64,000 nucleotides of DNA from Pseudomonas sp. RIT288 (GCF_000631985.1 NZ_JFYN01000020.1:1-64000); one strand, 5' to 3'. Positions 52,572 to 61,517 are shown, counted from the stretch's first letter. Program-made: numbers and translations. Notes: generated by a model from the letters alone, not told the origin.

Positions 52572-54476
52572 TTAAGCTGACAGTTCAACCAGCAGCTTGT
52601 TCAGACGGGTCACGTACGCGGCCGGGTCTTTCAAGCTTTCGCCAGCCGCCAGAGCGGCCTGATCGAAGAGGATGTGCGACAGGTCGCCAAAACGCCCTTC
52701 GTTCTGCTCGCCGTCGAGTTTCTCGATCAACGGGTGGCTCGGGTTGAATTCGAAGATCGGCTTCGATTCCGGCACTTTCTGCCCACTGGCTTCGAGGATC
52801 TGGCGCATTTGCAGGCCCAGGTCCTGTTCGCCGATGGCCAGAATGGCTGGCGAGTCGGTCAGGCGATGGGAAACCCGGACTTCGGCCACGGAATCACCCA
52901 GTGCGGTTTTCAGACGCTCGACCAGACCTTCTTTGGACTTGGCGACTTCTTCTGCAGCTTTCTTGTCCTCTTCCGAGTCCAGGTTGCCCAGATCGAGATC
53001 GCCGCGTGCCACGTCGACAAAAGTCTTGCCGTCGAATTCGCTGAGGTAGCTCATCAGCCACTCGTCGATACGGTCGGTCAGCAGCAGCACTTCGATGCCT
53101 TTCTTGCGGAAGACTTCCAGGTGCGGGCTGTTCTTGACCTGTGCATAGGTCTCGCCGGTGAGGTAGTAGATCTTGTCCTGACCTTCCTTGGCGCGCGCCA
53201 GGTAGTCGGCCAGACCGACGACCTGCTCGCCGTCGTCGCCTTGGGTCGATGCGAAACGCAGCAGACCGGCAATTTTTTCCTTGTTGGCGAAATCTTCTGC
53301 CGGGCCTTCTTTCATGACCTGACCGAAGTTTTTCCAGAAGCCCTTGTATTGCTCAGGCTCGTTCTTCGCCAGTTTTTCCAGCATGTCCAGCACGCGCTTG
53401 GTCAGCGCCGATTTCATCGAGTCAATGATCGGATCTTTCTGCAGGATTTCCCGCGACACGTTCAGCGACAGGTCGTTGGAATCGACCACACCCTTGATGA
53501 AGCGCAGGTACAGCGGCAGGAACGACTCGGCCTGATCCATCACGAACACGCGCTGCACGTACAGCTTCAGGCCTTTCGGCGCTTCACGCTGGTACAGGTC
53601 GAACGGCGCGCGGGCCGGCACGTACAGCAGCGAGCTGTACTCGAGCTTGCCTTCGACCTTGTTGTGGCTCCAGGCCAGCGGGTTTTCGAAGTCGTGAGCG
53701 ATGTGCTTGTAGAACTCCTGGTATTCCTCGTCCTTCACTTCAGTGCGCGGACGGGTCCACAGGGCGCTGGCGCGGTTGACGGTTTCCCATTCAACGGCAG
53801 GCTTCTCTTCGCCTTCGGCGGCAGTGACTTCTTTCGGCAGCTCGATCGGCAGCGCGATGTGGTCGGAGTATTTCTTGATGATGTTGCGCAGACGCCAGCC
53901 GTCGGCGAACTCGTCCTCAGCGGATTTCAGGTGCAGGACGATGCGGGTGCCGCGCTCTGGCTTGTCGATGGTGGCGACTTCGAACTCGCCCTCGCCTTTC
54001 GACGACCAGTGCACGCCTTCGCTGGCAGGAGTGCCGGCGCGACGGCTGTACACGTCGACTTTGTCCGCCACGATGAAGGCCGAGTAGAAGCCGACACCGA
54101 ACTGGCCGATCAGGTGCGAATCTTTCTTCTGATCGCCCGAGAGATTCTTCATGAAATCGGCGGTGCCCGACTTGGCGATGGTCCCCAGGTGAGTGATCAC
54201 ATCGTCACGGTTCATGCCGATACCGTTGTCTTCGAGCGTGACGGTCTTGGCGTCCTTGTCGAAGCTCACACGGATTTTCAGTTCAGCGCCACCTTCGAGC
54301 AACTCAGGCTTGGCCAGGGCTTCGAAGCGCAGCTTGTCGACAGCGTCAGAGGCGTTCGAGATCAATTCGCGAAGGAAGATTTCCTTGTTGGAATACAGCG
54401 AATGGATCATGAGGTGCAGCAGCTGCTTTACCTCGGTCTGGAAGCCCAGGGTTTCCTTTTGAGTTTCCACACTCAT
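52572..54476 (-). CDS. htpG: Molecular chaperone HtpG (Hsp90)
   Basis: 634 residues. N-terminal GHKL ATPase: LRELISNASDAVDKLRFEAL, DNGIGMNRDDV, and GQFGVGFYSAFIVADKV; then the middle domain (RVFVMDQAESFLPLYLRFIK) and dimer domain. Start at 54476 (MSVETQKETL) has GGAG ten bases upstream; the ATG at 54482 is an alternative. A sigma-32 promoter match at 54544-54570 lies inside the end of the upstream thioesterase gene. Confidence 0.96.
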   Translation of the reverse strand: MSVETQKETLGFQTEVKQLLHLMIHSLYSNKEIFLRELISNASDAVDKLRFEALAKPELLEGGAELKIRVSFDKDAKTVTLEDNGIGMNRDDVITHLGTIAKSGTADFMKNLSGDQKKDSHLIGQFGVGFYSAFIVADKVDVYSRRAGTPASEGVHWSSKGEGEFEVATIDKPERGTRIVLHLKSAEDEFADGWRLRNIIKKYSDHIALPIELPKEVTAAEGEEKPAVEWETVNRASALWTRPRTEVKDEEYQEFYKHIAHDFENPLAWSHNKVEGKLEYSSLLYVPARAPFDLYQREAPKGLKLYVQRVFVMDQAESFLPLYLRFIKGVVDSNDLSLNVSREILQKDPIIDSMKSALTKRVLDMLEKLAKNEPEQYKGFWKNFGQVMKEGPAEDFANKEKIAGLLRFASTQGDDGEQVVGLADYLARAKEGQDKIYYLTGETYAQVKNSPHLEVFRKKGIEVLLLTDRIDEWLMSYLSEFDGKTFVDVARGDLDLGNLDSEEDKKAAEEVAKSKEGLVERLKTALGDSVAEVRVSHRLTDSPAILAIGEQDLGLQMRQILEASGQKVPESKPIFEFNPSHPLIEKLDGEQNEGRFGDLSHILFDQAALAAGESLKDPAAYVTRLNKLLVELSA

Positions 54477-54543
54477 GGTCATCAAACTCCAATCAGATGG
54501 CAGTGGCCACGACCCAGAGGGTCGGCGGCGGGTTGTTCACTGA

Positions 54544-54570
54544 GTTGGGGGCAGCGTTCAGGATTTCAAG
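54544..54570 (-). promoter_or_regulatory. Sigma-32 (RpoH) promoter of htpG
   Basis: On the minus strand CTTGAAA (54570-54564), 13-bp spacer, CCCCAAC (54550-54544); the consensus is CTTGAAA-N11-16-CCCCATnT. The -35 lies within the last codons and the spacer covers the stop of the thioesterase gene. The ATG of htpG is about 68 bases downstream. Confidence 0.7.
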
Positions 54571-55010
54571 GGCTCATCAATTTTGAAATGTGCACGGGCG
54601 GTGGCAATCGGTTCGCTCTCGGTGCTTTGCCAGGCCGTGATGGCGACGTTGGCCACGCGCCGCCCCTGGCGACAGACCTGACATTTGGCCCAAGTGTCGC
54701 GAAACTGCCCGGCGCGCAGGTAATCCAGAGAAAAGTCGATGATCTTCGGCACCCCGGGCGAACCGGTGAAGATCAGCAAATGCAACGCGGCTGCCAGCTC
54801 CATGAACCCGGCAATCACCCCGCCATGGATCGCCGGCAATAAAGGGTTACCAATGTTGTCCTTGTTCGCCGGCAGCTTGAACAGCAACTCATCGCCGACT
54901 CGCGAGCATTCGACGCCGATCAGCCCGGCGTAGGGAATCATCTGCAGCAGTGGCGCGTAATCGCCCTGAGCGTGAGCCTGCAGCAGCTGTTGCTTCCAGT
55001 CATCGCTCAT
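54558..55010 (-). CDS. PaaI-type hotdog-fold thioesterase
   Basis: 150 residues from ATG 55010, overlapping the stop of the next upstream thioesterase by ATGA. Hotdog motif LLPAIHGGVIAGFMELAAAL and IDFSLDYLRAG. Likely hydrolyses acyl-CoA. The final codons double as the htpG promoter -35. Confidence 0.87.
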   Translation of the reverse strand: MSDDWKQQLLQAHAQGDYAPLLQMIPYAGLIGVECSRVGDELLFKLPANKDNIGNPLLPAIHGGVIAGFMELAAALHLLIFTGSPGVPKIIDFSLDYLRAGQFRDTWAKCQVCRQGRRVANVAITAWQSTESEPIATARAHFKIDEPLKS

Positions 55011-55483
55011 CGGTTTTCTCCTTTGACCTTGCCGCCAAATCCCTGGGTGCCTTTCAGGCCCTTGCCCATGCGCATGAAGGTGCCGACAACGTGGGCGATC
55101 GGCTGCTGCGGGTCGTCCTGATAGGCAAAGCCGCGGGCGAAGATTACGTCGGTGGTGACCCGGTAACACTGGGCAAAGCCGTAAACATCCTTGTTCGGTT
55201 CAGCGGCATGCATGTAGTCGATGCGCAGGTCCAGGGTCGGGCAGACTTCGAATTCCGCCAGCACGCACAGCGTGGACATGCCGCACGCGGTGTCCATCAG
55301 CGAGGTAATGGCGCCGCCGTGGATGACCCCGGTTTGCGGATTACCGACGATTTGCGCGCTGTACGGCAACTTCACCGTCAGCCCTTCGCTACTGGCGCTG
55401 TGCACTGTCAAACCGAGCACCTGACAATGGCGCAGGGCCGAGAGAAATCGTGTCGCGCGCTCAAAAACGGGGTTTTCAGCCAT
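55007..55483 (-). CDS. PaaI-type hotdog-fold thioesterase (paralogue)
   Basis: 158 residues from ATG 55483. GVIHGGAITSLMDTACGM and LDLRIDYMHAAEP are the same hotdog motifs as in the overlapping downstream gene, so the two may form a heteromer. The longer frame has no RBS. Confidence 0.87.
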   Translation of the reverse strand: MAENPVFERATRFLSALRHCQVLGLTVHSASSEGLTVKLPYSAQIVGNPQTGVIHGGAITSLMDTACGMSTLCVLAEFEVCPTLDLRIDYMHAAEPNKDVYGFAQCYRVTTDVIFARGFAYQDDPQQPIAHVVGTFMRMGKGLKGTQGFGGKVKGENR

Positions 55484-55641
55484 TTGATAATTACTCTCGT
55501 TAGAGCCTTGTGCCAGTAGTAAGAAATACGGCAAAAGTTCCACTAAAAAACAAACTTATATATCTGAACGAAATGAGGAACTTAATCTTTGGCCCAGCGC
55601 TCTTAAGGCCAGTAGTTATTTTCCATAAGGAGAGACACCCC

Positions 55642-55878
55642 ATGCGTAAGACTTTAGCTATTGCCTTGATGTTGACCGCTTCCCTCGGTCTCGCTGCCTG
55701 CGATAAAAAATCCGAGGACAAAGCTCAAGATGCCAACCAACATGCTGAGCAAGCTCAGCAAGACATGAACAAAGCTCAGGATAAAGTGAACGACGCAGCA
55801 AAAGAAAACGCCGAAGCTGCCAAAGCTCAGGCTGAATCGAATCAAGCTGCTCAGGAAGAAGCTGCCAAGAAGCAATAA
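55642..55878 (+). CDS. Small lysine/alanine-rich lipoprotein
   Basis: 78 residues. Signal MRKTLAIALMLTASLGLAAC with lipobox LAAC, then a highly charged helix rich in Ala, Gln, Lys and Glu with heptad-like AEQAQQDMNKAQDKVND repeats, so probably a coiled coil in the periplasm. AAGGAGAG lies eight bases before the ATG and a terminator follows. Resembles envelope-stress small lipoproteins, function unknown. Confidence 0.85.
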   Translation: MRKTLAIALMLTASLGLAACDKKSEDKAQDANQHAEQAQQDMNKAQDKVNDAAKENAEAAKAQAESNQAAQEEAAKKQ

Positions 55879-55900
55879 TTGCGACTTGATGCAGAAAAAG

Positions 55901-55926
55901 AAAACCCGCCAAGTGCGGGTTTTCTT
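55901..55926 (+). terminator. Terminator of the small lipoprotein gene
   Basis: Stem AAAACCCGC/GCGGGTTTTC with a short loop and T run. Confidence 0.85.
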
Positions 55927-55966
55927 TTGCCTGTGATTTTTTGTCAGTCTTGGCTTAGAGGCTGTT

Positions 55967-56368
55967 TTAGAGCAATACGGTTCTAAAAGTCGGACTAATC
56001 ATCAACAACAAAGAACAGATCAGGCCGACCAGCCACACCAGGCTGCGCAGGGATGGTTTATCCGCCAGGTACAACCACACGTAAAGAATTCGCGCGATCA
56101 CAAAGATGATCGCCAGGGCATCAATCAACCAGCCTTGCGTTTGCGTGGTGTGCGCCATAAGCACACCCACGGCAAACAGGATGAACGCTTCGATGCAGTT
56201 CTGATGCGCCGCCAGCGCCCGCGCGCCGTAGCCAGTGAGTTGCGCCTGCTGTTGGCGCGGTAGATGGTTGTTGTAACCTCCCTGCTCTTTCATGGCCTTG
56301 CCCACCGGCATACGCGCGATGTAAATCAACAGTGCACTGATAAACACACACCAGAACGGAATACTCAT
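55967..56368 (-). CDS. MAPEG-family membrane protein
   Basis: 133 residues, four helices. RALAAHQNCIEAFILFAVGVL is the MAPEG helix-2 motif. Start at ATG 56368, overlapping the DUF599 stop by ATGA, with AGAGG upstream. MAPEG proteins include glutathione-dependent enzymes; the bacterial function is unclear. Confidence 0.87.
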   Translation of the reverse strand: MSIPFWCVFISALLIYIARMPVGKAMKEQGGYNNHLPRQQQAQLTGYGARALAAHQNCIEAFILFAVGVLMAHTTQTQGWLIDALAIIFVIARILYVWLYLADKPSLRSLVWLVGLICSLLLMISPTFRTVLL

Positions 56369-57105
56369 CAAGCAGCCTCTTTATGGGTTTCGGGCAACGG
56401 CGCCTCTGTAGGTGTATAGACCATCACGTCGAGCACGTCGGAATGAAACTCGCGGCGGTACAACACGATGACCACGCCGGCACTCATCAACATGAACAGC
56501 CACGGGCTGACGAACCACGCCAGCATGCTCATGCCGAAGTAGTAGGAACGCAGACCGAAGTTGAACTGGTTGGCCGCCATCGAAATCACTCGCGCCGCCC
56601 GCAGTGCGAACGCCTTGCGCTCCTGCTCCGAGACCTGACGTTCACCGATCATCGGCGCTGAGCCGACCAATACCGCGGCAAAGTTGTACTGACGCATGCA
56701 CCAGCTGAAGGTAAAGAACGCATAGACGAACACCAGCGCCAGGCACAGCAACTTGATCTCCGACATGCCCTGCGATGCTTGCTGCACCATCGGGATGTCC
56801 GCCAGCAGCGACACGGCGCGCTCGGACGCACCGAGCACGGTGAGAATGCCGGCGAGGATGATCAGGGTGCTGGAGGCAAAGAACGAGGCGTTGCGCTCCA
56901 GATTGCCGATCACGCTGGCGTCGGCGATGCGGTTGTCACGCAGCAGCATGCGGCGCATCCAGTCTTCGCGATACAGGTGCAGCACGCTGGCCAGGCACGC
57001 GGTGTCGCGGGCCTTCCATGACGCATAACGGGTGTAGCCGCCCCAGCAGATGACAAACCAGAGCGCGGCCAGCAGGTGGATCAGGTTGGCTTGGATGAAC
57101 GACAT
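56368..57105 (-). CDS. DUF599 family membrane protein
   Basis: 245 residues, about four to five helices: HLLAALWFVICWGGYTRYA, ASSTLIILAGILTVLGAS, and LSWCMRQYNF-type segment with FNFGLRSYYFGMSMLAWF. Pattern typical of DUF599. Start at 57105 has GGGA upstream. Operon with the MAPEG gene. Confidence 0.82.
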   Translation of the reverse strand: MSFIQANLIHLLAALWFVICWGGYTRYASWKARDTACLASVLHLYREDWMRRMLLRDNRIADASVIGNLERNASFFASSTLIILAGILTVLGASERAVSLLADIPMVQQASQGMSEIKLLCLALVFVYAFFTFSWCMRQYNFAAVLVGSAPMIGERQVSEQERKAFALRAARVISMAANQFNFGLRSYYFGMSMLAWFVSPWLFMLMSAGVVIVLYRREFHSDVLDVMVYTPTEAPLPETHKEAA

Positions 57106-57136
57106 TCGTTTTCCCGTGAAGTGTGGATGCATTACC

Positions 57137-57224
57137 TGCAGGAGTAAGCCTGCTCGCGATTCGCTGACACGTCCGGCATTGATCTGACAGACACGACGCC
57201 ATCGCGAGCAGGCTCACTCCTACA
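57137..57224. repeat. REP palindrome, type B
   Basis: Arms TGCAGGAGTAAGCCTGCTCG and CGAGCAGGCTCACTCCTACA, imperfect, with a 40-bp centre, upstream of the DUF599 gene. Confidence 0.8.
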
Positions 57225-57286
57225 TGAAACCTGTGCAGTGCTTCGACGTTAGCTCGCGGAAAAAGACACTGCCAGACACCCATAAA

Positions 57287-57318
57287 AAATGCCCCGTATC
57301 GATTGATACGGGGCATTT
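57287..57318 (-). terminator. Terminator of the amino acid carrier gene
   Basis: Perfect 14-bp stem AAATGCCCCGTATC/GATACGGGGCATTT, loop GATT. Confidence 0.88.
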
Positions 57319-57361
57319 CCGTTTAAGCGCTGAAGACCCGCTTGTGGCGGGTCAGACAACA

Positions 57362-58675
57362 TCAGGCAACGGCTTCGCTGCGTTTGCCCAGCAGGCGATC
57401 GCAGACCACGGCGACCACCAGGGTCATCACACAAGGCACCAGCCACGCCAGGCCCTGCTCGCTCAGCGGCAGGTGCGACAGCTGCGACGGCATCCAGTCA
57501 GCCAGACCGGCACCCTTGAGCGCGTCGATGGTGCCGAACAGGAACGACACCAGCATTACCGGGCCGAGGATCCGGCCGTGTTCATACCAGAAGTCCTTGC
57601 AGAAGCTCAGGGCCACCAGAACGATGCACGGCGGGTAGATCGCTGTCAGCACCGGGATCGAGAACGCGATCAGCTTGGTCAGCCCGAGGTTGGACACCAG
57701 CAGCGAGAACGCGGCGAGGATGATCACCAGGGTCTTGTAGGACAGTGGCAGCACGCGGCTGAAGTATTCAGCGCAGGCGCAGGTCAGACCAACCGCCGTC
57801 ACCAGACATGCCAGCGAGATCAGCACCGCGAGGAAACCGCTGCCCAGCGAACCGAAGGTGTGTTGCACGTAAGCATGCAATACCGCCGCGCCGTTGGTGG
57901 CACCAACCGCGACTTCGTGGCTGCCGGAGCCGAGGCGGAACAGGCTGATGTACACCAGCGCCAGACCGACACCGGCGATGAGACCGGCAATGATCGCGTA
58001 ACGGGTGATCAGCGCAGGCGACTCGACGCCACGGGAGCGGATCGCGTTGACGATGACGATGCCGAACACCAGCGCGCCGAGGGTATCCATGGTCAGGTAA
58101 CCATTGATGAAGCCCTGGGAGAACGGTGCCGCGACGTATTCAGGCGTGGCCTGACCGATATCACCGGCCGGCAAGGCGAATGCGGCAATACCGAGTACCG
58201 CCAGGGCGATGATTTTCAGCGGCGCGAGGAAACGCCCCACGGTATCGAGCAGACGGCCCGGATACAGCGAGATGAAGAACACCAGCAGGAAGTACACCGA
58301 GCTGTAGAGGAACAGCGCCAGCGGGCTTTCGCCAGTCAGCGGCGCCAGACCCACTTCGAACGACACGGTCGCGGTCCGCGGGGTGGCGAACAGCGGGCCG
58401 ACCGCCAGATAGCAGGCCGCGGCGAGCACACCCCCGGCAATCTTGCCGATCGGGCTGCTCAGCGCGTCCATGGCACCACCGACCTTGGCCAGGGCGACGA
58501 CGGTGACCACCGGCAGACCGACGGCCGTGATCAGGAAGCCCAGCGCCGCCATCCAGACATTAGGTCCGGACTGCAGGCCGACGATAGGCGGGAAAATGAT
58601 GTTGCCGGCCCCGACGAACAGGGCAAATGTCATAAAGCCCAGTGCCAGGATGTCCTGACCTTTCAAAACTTTCAT
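57362..58675 (-). CDS. braB: Branched-chain amino acid carrier (BrnQ/BraB family)
   Basis: 437 residues with 12 helices. MKVLKGQDILALGFMTFALF followed by VGAGNIIFPP is the LIVCS family start (sodium-coupled uptake of Leu, Ile, Val). Location beside sucCD matches what I recall for P. aeruginosa braB, hence the symbol; brnQ is the general name. Start ATG 58675 lacks a clear SD. Confidence 0.9.
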   Translation of the reverse strand: MKVLKGQDILALGFMTFALFVGAGNIIFPPIVGLQSGPNVWMAALGFLITAVGLPVVTVVALAKVGGAMDALSSPIGKIAGGVLAAACYLAVGPLFATPRTATVSFEVGLAPLTGESPLALFLYSSVYFLLVFFISLYPGRLLDTVGRFLAPLKIIALAVLGIAAFALPAGDIGQATPEYVAAPFSQGFINGYLTMDTLGALVFGIVIVNAIRSRGVESPALITRYAIIAGLIAGVGLALVYISLFRLGSGSHEVAVGATNGAAVLHAYVQHTFGSLGSGFLAVLISLACLVTAVGLTCACAEYFSRVLPLSYKTLVIILAAFSLLVSNLGLTKLIAFSIPVLTAIYPPCIVLVALSFCKDFWYEHGRILGPVMLVSFLFGTIDALKGAGLADWMPSQLSHLPLSEQGLAWLVPCVMTLVVAVVCDRLLGKRSEAVA

Positions 58676-58917
58676 TAAGGAAATACCACACTACTGAATC
58701 GGAATTTAGAGGGGGATTTCCCTGTGGGGTTAGGGAAATGCTGCCAGTCCGTATGGGTCTGACCCGTTGAGCGCGTTGCATGCCTTGTGGGCGGCAGACG
58801 CAAAATGGCTGCCAGCCTAACGAATTTGCCTGACAAACGCACTGTTTGAGGGCGAACTATCCGATACACGACATGTCCGTGTCGCGTTTACGCATCTATT
58901 TTTCACACACAGTACTT

Positions 58918-59040
58918 TGTGGCGAGGGAGCTTGCTCCCGCCCGACTGCGCAGCAGGCGCAAACCCAGTAAACCCTCATGAATTTGAAGATTGTATTCGG
59001 GCTACTTCGCAGCCCAGCGGGAGCAAGCTCCCTCGCCACA
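58918..59040. repeat. REP-like inverted repeat, type C
   Basis: 24-bp perfect arms starting TGTGGCGAGGGAGCTTGC at 58918 and their complement ending at 59040, around a 75-bp centre. A different family from the type A and B REPs; single copy in this window. Confidence 0.8.
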
Positions 59041-59075
59041 AAAATCCACTCAAATACCCATATGCCAGAAACAAC

Positions 59076-59099
59076 AAAGGCCACCCGAAGGTGGCCTTT
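59076..59099 (-). terminator. Terminator of the suc operon
   Basis: Perfect 10-bp stem AAAGGCCACC/GGTGGCCTTT, loop CGAA (plus strand), about 31 bases past the sucD stop. Confidence 0.85.
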
Positions 59100-59129
59100 G
59101 CCTGGTGAAGCGTCAGTCAAGCACGAGGC

Positions 59130-60011
59130 TTACTTGACAGCCCAACCGGTCAGCTCGGCCAGGGCCTTGCCGATGTCTGCCAGCGAACGCACGGTTTTCA
59201 CGCCTGCGTCTTGCAGCGCAGCGAATTTCTCGTCTGCAGTGCCTTTGCCGCCAGAGATGATTGCGCCAGCATGGCCCATGCGCTTGCCCGGAGGAGCAGT
59301 CACACCAGCGATGTAGGAAACAACCGGCTTGGTCACGTGTGCCTTGATGTAGGCAGCCGCTTCTTCTTCAGCCGAACCGCCGATCTCGCCGATCATCACG
59401 ATCGCTTCGGTCTTCGGGTCTTCCTGGAACAGCTTCAGGATGTCGATGAAGTTCGAACCCGGGATCGGGTCACCACCGATGCCGACGCAAGTCGACTGAC
59501 CGAAACCGGCGTCAGTGGTCTGCTTCACAGCTTCGTAGGTCAGGGTGCCGGAACGCGAAACGATACCGACCTTGCCTGGCAAGTGAATGTGACCTGGCAT
59601 GATGCCGATCTTGCATTCGCCCGGAGTGATCACGCCTGGGCAGTTAGGGCCGATCAGGGTAACACCCAGCTCGTCGCACTTAACTTTAGCGTCCAGCATG
59701 TCCAGGGTAGGAATGCCTTCGGTGATGCAGACGATCAGCTTGATGCCGCCGAACGCTGCTTCCAGGATCGAGTCCTTGCAGAAAGGAGCCGGAACGTAGA
59801 TCACGCTGGCGGTAGCGCCAGTGGCGGCTACTGCGTCTTTGACGGTGTTGAACACTGGCAGACCCAGGTGCTCGGTGCCGCCTTTGCCCGGAGTTACACC
59901 ACCCACCATCTTGGTGCCGTATTCGATGGCTTGCTGGGTGTGGAAACTACCTTGCGAACCGGTAATACCCTGGCAGATAACTTTGGTGTCTTTATTGATC
60001 AGGACGCTCAT
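59130..60011 (-). CDS. sucD: Succinyl-CoA synthetase, alpha subunit
   Basis: 293 residues. CoA-binding N-terminal domain (QGITGSQGSFHTQQAIEYGT), SRSGTLTYEAV, and phosphohistidine H247 in RMGHAGAIISGGKG. With SucC converts succinyl-CoA to succinate with ATP or GTP formation. ATG overlaps the sucC TAA (TAATG), so it is coupled. Confidence 0.97.
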   Translation of the reverse strand: MSVLINKDTKVICQGITGSQGSFHTQQAIEYGTKMVGGVTPGKGGTEHLGLPVFNTVKDAVAATGATASVIYVPAPFCKDSILEAAFGGIKLIVCITEGIPTLDMLDAKVKCDELGVTLIGPNCPGVITPGECKIGIMPGHIHLPGKVGIVSRSGTLTYEAVKQTTDAGFGQSTCVGIGGDPIPGSNFIDILKLFQEDPKTEAIVMIGEIGGSAEEEAAAYIKAHVTKPVVSYIAGVTAPPGKRMGHAGAIISGGKGTADEKFAALQDAGVKTVRSLADIGKALAELTGWAVK

Positions 60012-61177
60012 TATTTGCCCTCCGCAGCTTTGACAACTTGTTGAGCAGCGTCGGTCAGGCTGGTAGCAGCGATGATGTTCAAACCGCTTTCTGCCAGTAC
60101 TTTAGCGCCCAGCTCAGCGTTGTTGCCTTCAAGGCGAACAACAACCGGGATTTTCACGCCGACTTCTTTCACAGCGCCGATGATGCCTTCGGCAATCATG
60201 TCGCAGCGAACGATGCCGCCGAAGATGTTGACCAGTACTGCAGCGACGTTGGTGTCGGACAGGATGATCTTGAAGGCTTCGGTCACGCGCTCTTTGGTAG
60301 CACCACCACCTACGTCGAGGAAGTTGGCTGGCTTGCCGCCGTGCAGGTTGACGATGTCCATGGTACCCATGGCCAGGCCGGCACCGTTGACCATGCAGCC
60401 GATGTTACCTTCCAGGGCTACATAGTTCAGTTCGAACTTGGCAGCGTGCGCTTCGCGCGGATCGTCTTGCGACGGATCGTGGAAAGTCTTCAGCTTAGGC
60501 TGACGGTACATGGCGTTGGCGTCGATGTTGATCTTGGCGTCCAGGCAGTGCAGATCGCCGTCAGCCTTGATCACCAGCGGGTTCACTTCCAGCAGGGCCA
60601 GATCGTGATCCTGGAACAGTTTGGCCAGACCGACGAAAATCTTGGCGAACTGGGCAACTTGCTTGCCTTCCAGACCCAGTTGGAACGCCAGCTCGCGACC
60701 CTGGAATGGCTGAGCGCCAACCAGTGGATCGATAGTGGCTTTCAGAATTTTTTCTGGAGTGTCGTGAGCGATTTTCTCGATGTCCACGCCACCTTCGGTG
60801 GAAGCCATGAACACGATGCGACGGCTCGAACGGTCAACGACAGCGCCCAGGTACAGCTCTTTAGCGATATCAGTGCACGATTCAACCAGGATCTTGGTGA
60901 CTGGCTGACCATTGGCGTCAGTCTGGTAAGTCACCAGACGCTTGCCCAGCCACTGCTGTGCGAAGGCCTTGGCGTCTTCTTTGTTGCGAACCAGCTTGAC
61001 GCCGCCCGCTTTACCGCGACCACCGGCGTGGACCTGGGCTTTGACAACCCACTCGCTGCCGCCGATTTTGTCGCAAGCTTCTGCTGCTGCTTCCGGGGTG
61101 TCTACTGCGTAACCAGTGGAAACTGGCAGGCCGTATTCAGCGAACAGCTGCTTACCCTGATACTCGTGAAGATTCAT
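60011..61177 (-). CDS. sucC: Succinyl-CoA synthetase, beta subunit
   Basis: 388 residues. ATP-grasp fold: MNLHEYQGKQLFAEYGLPV, VKAQVHAGGRGKAGGVK, and LEVNPLVIKADGD; C-terminal NIFGGIVRCDMIAEGII. Tetramer with SucD. Downstream of lpdG across a 340-bp gap that may hold a separate promoter. Confidence 0.97.
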   Translation of the reverse strand: MNLHEYQGKQLFAEYGLPVSTGYAVDTPEAAAEACDKIGGSEWVVKAQVHAGGRGKAGGVKLVRNKEDAKAFAQQWLGKRLVTYQTDANGQPVTKILVESCTDIAKELYLGAVVDRSSRRIVFMASTEGGVDIEKIAHDTPEKILKATIDPLVGAQPFQGRELAFQLGLEGKQVAQFAKIFVGLAKLFQDHDLALLEVNPLVIKADGDLHCLDAKINIDANAMYRQPKLKTFHDPSQDDPREAHAAKFELNYVALEGNIGCMVNGAGLAMGTMDIVNLHGGKPANFLDVGGGATKERVTEAFKIILSDTNVAAVLVNIFGGIVRCDMIAEGIIGAVKEVGVKIPVVVRLEGNNAELGAKVLAESGLNIIAATSLTDAAQQVVKAAEGK

Positions 61178-61517
61178 GCTTTTTACCGTCTTCGTTAGGT
61201 ACTGCGCATTCGGCGCTGCGCTCTTGATGAGTGCCGCGCCACCTGTGACTGCTGCTTGCGTAGCCGTTCCGGATAACCGGTGCAGCTACGCAAGACTGCG
61301 TCCAGCGGACATTCCGCGGTGAGACTTGCTCGCAAGGCTCACGACGGGCCGCAACCGCCGTGGTTTCTTATTGTATCTTTCGAACATGTGAAAGCTGCTG
61401 CGCTAGGAAATACTGCGTCAAAAACAGACTCGAAATGCTCATTGACTAACGTCAACTCCGCTTCCTCGCCTGTTTTTTCCTTGTCTTTCCTTCGCTCGCT
61501 ACGCTTTCACAAAGTCC
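61178..61517. other. lpdG-sucC intergenic region with nested hairpin
   Basis: 340 bases without a gene. Contains 10-bp arms CTTGCGTAGC (61256-61265) and GCTACGCAAG (61286-61295) enclosing CCGG-ATAA-CCGG, about 80 bases before sucC, and a stretch near 61410-61500 (AAATACTGCGTCAAAAACAG, CGAAATGCTCATTGAC) that resembles sequence I recall as recurring in Pseudomonas genomes. Confidence 0.6.

Larger units (their letters stand above)
58676..59129. other. Gene-free gap between braB and sucD
   Basis: 454 bases. Holds the braB promoter and leader (58676-58917), a type C REP (58918-59040), and the sucD terminator (59076-59099). No coding frame is convincing. Confidence 0.7.

Noticed and set aside
52674..54842. 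722-codon open frame on the plus strand
   Set aside because: Antisense shadow of htpG and the thioesterase gene; htpG is unmistakable.
57224..58678. 484-codon open frame on the plus strand
   Set aside because: Antisense to the branched-chain amino acid carrier and crossing its terminator.
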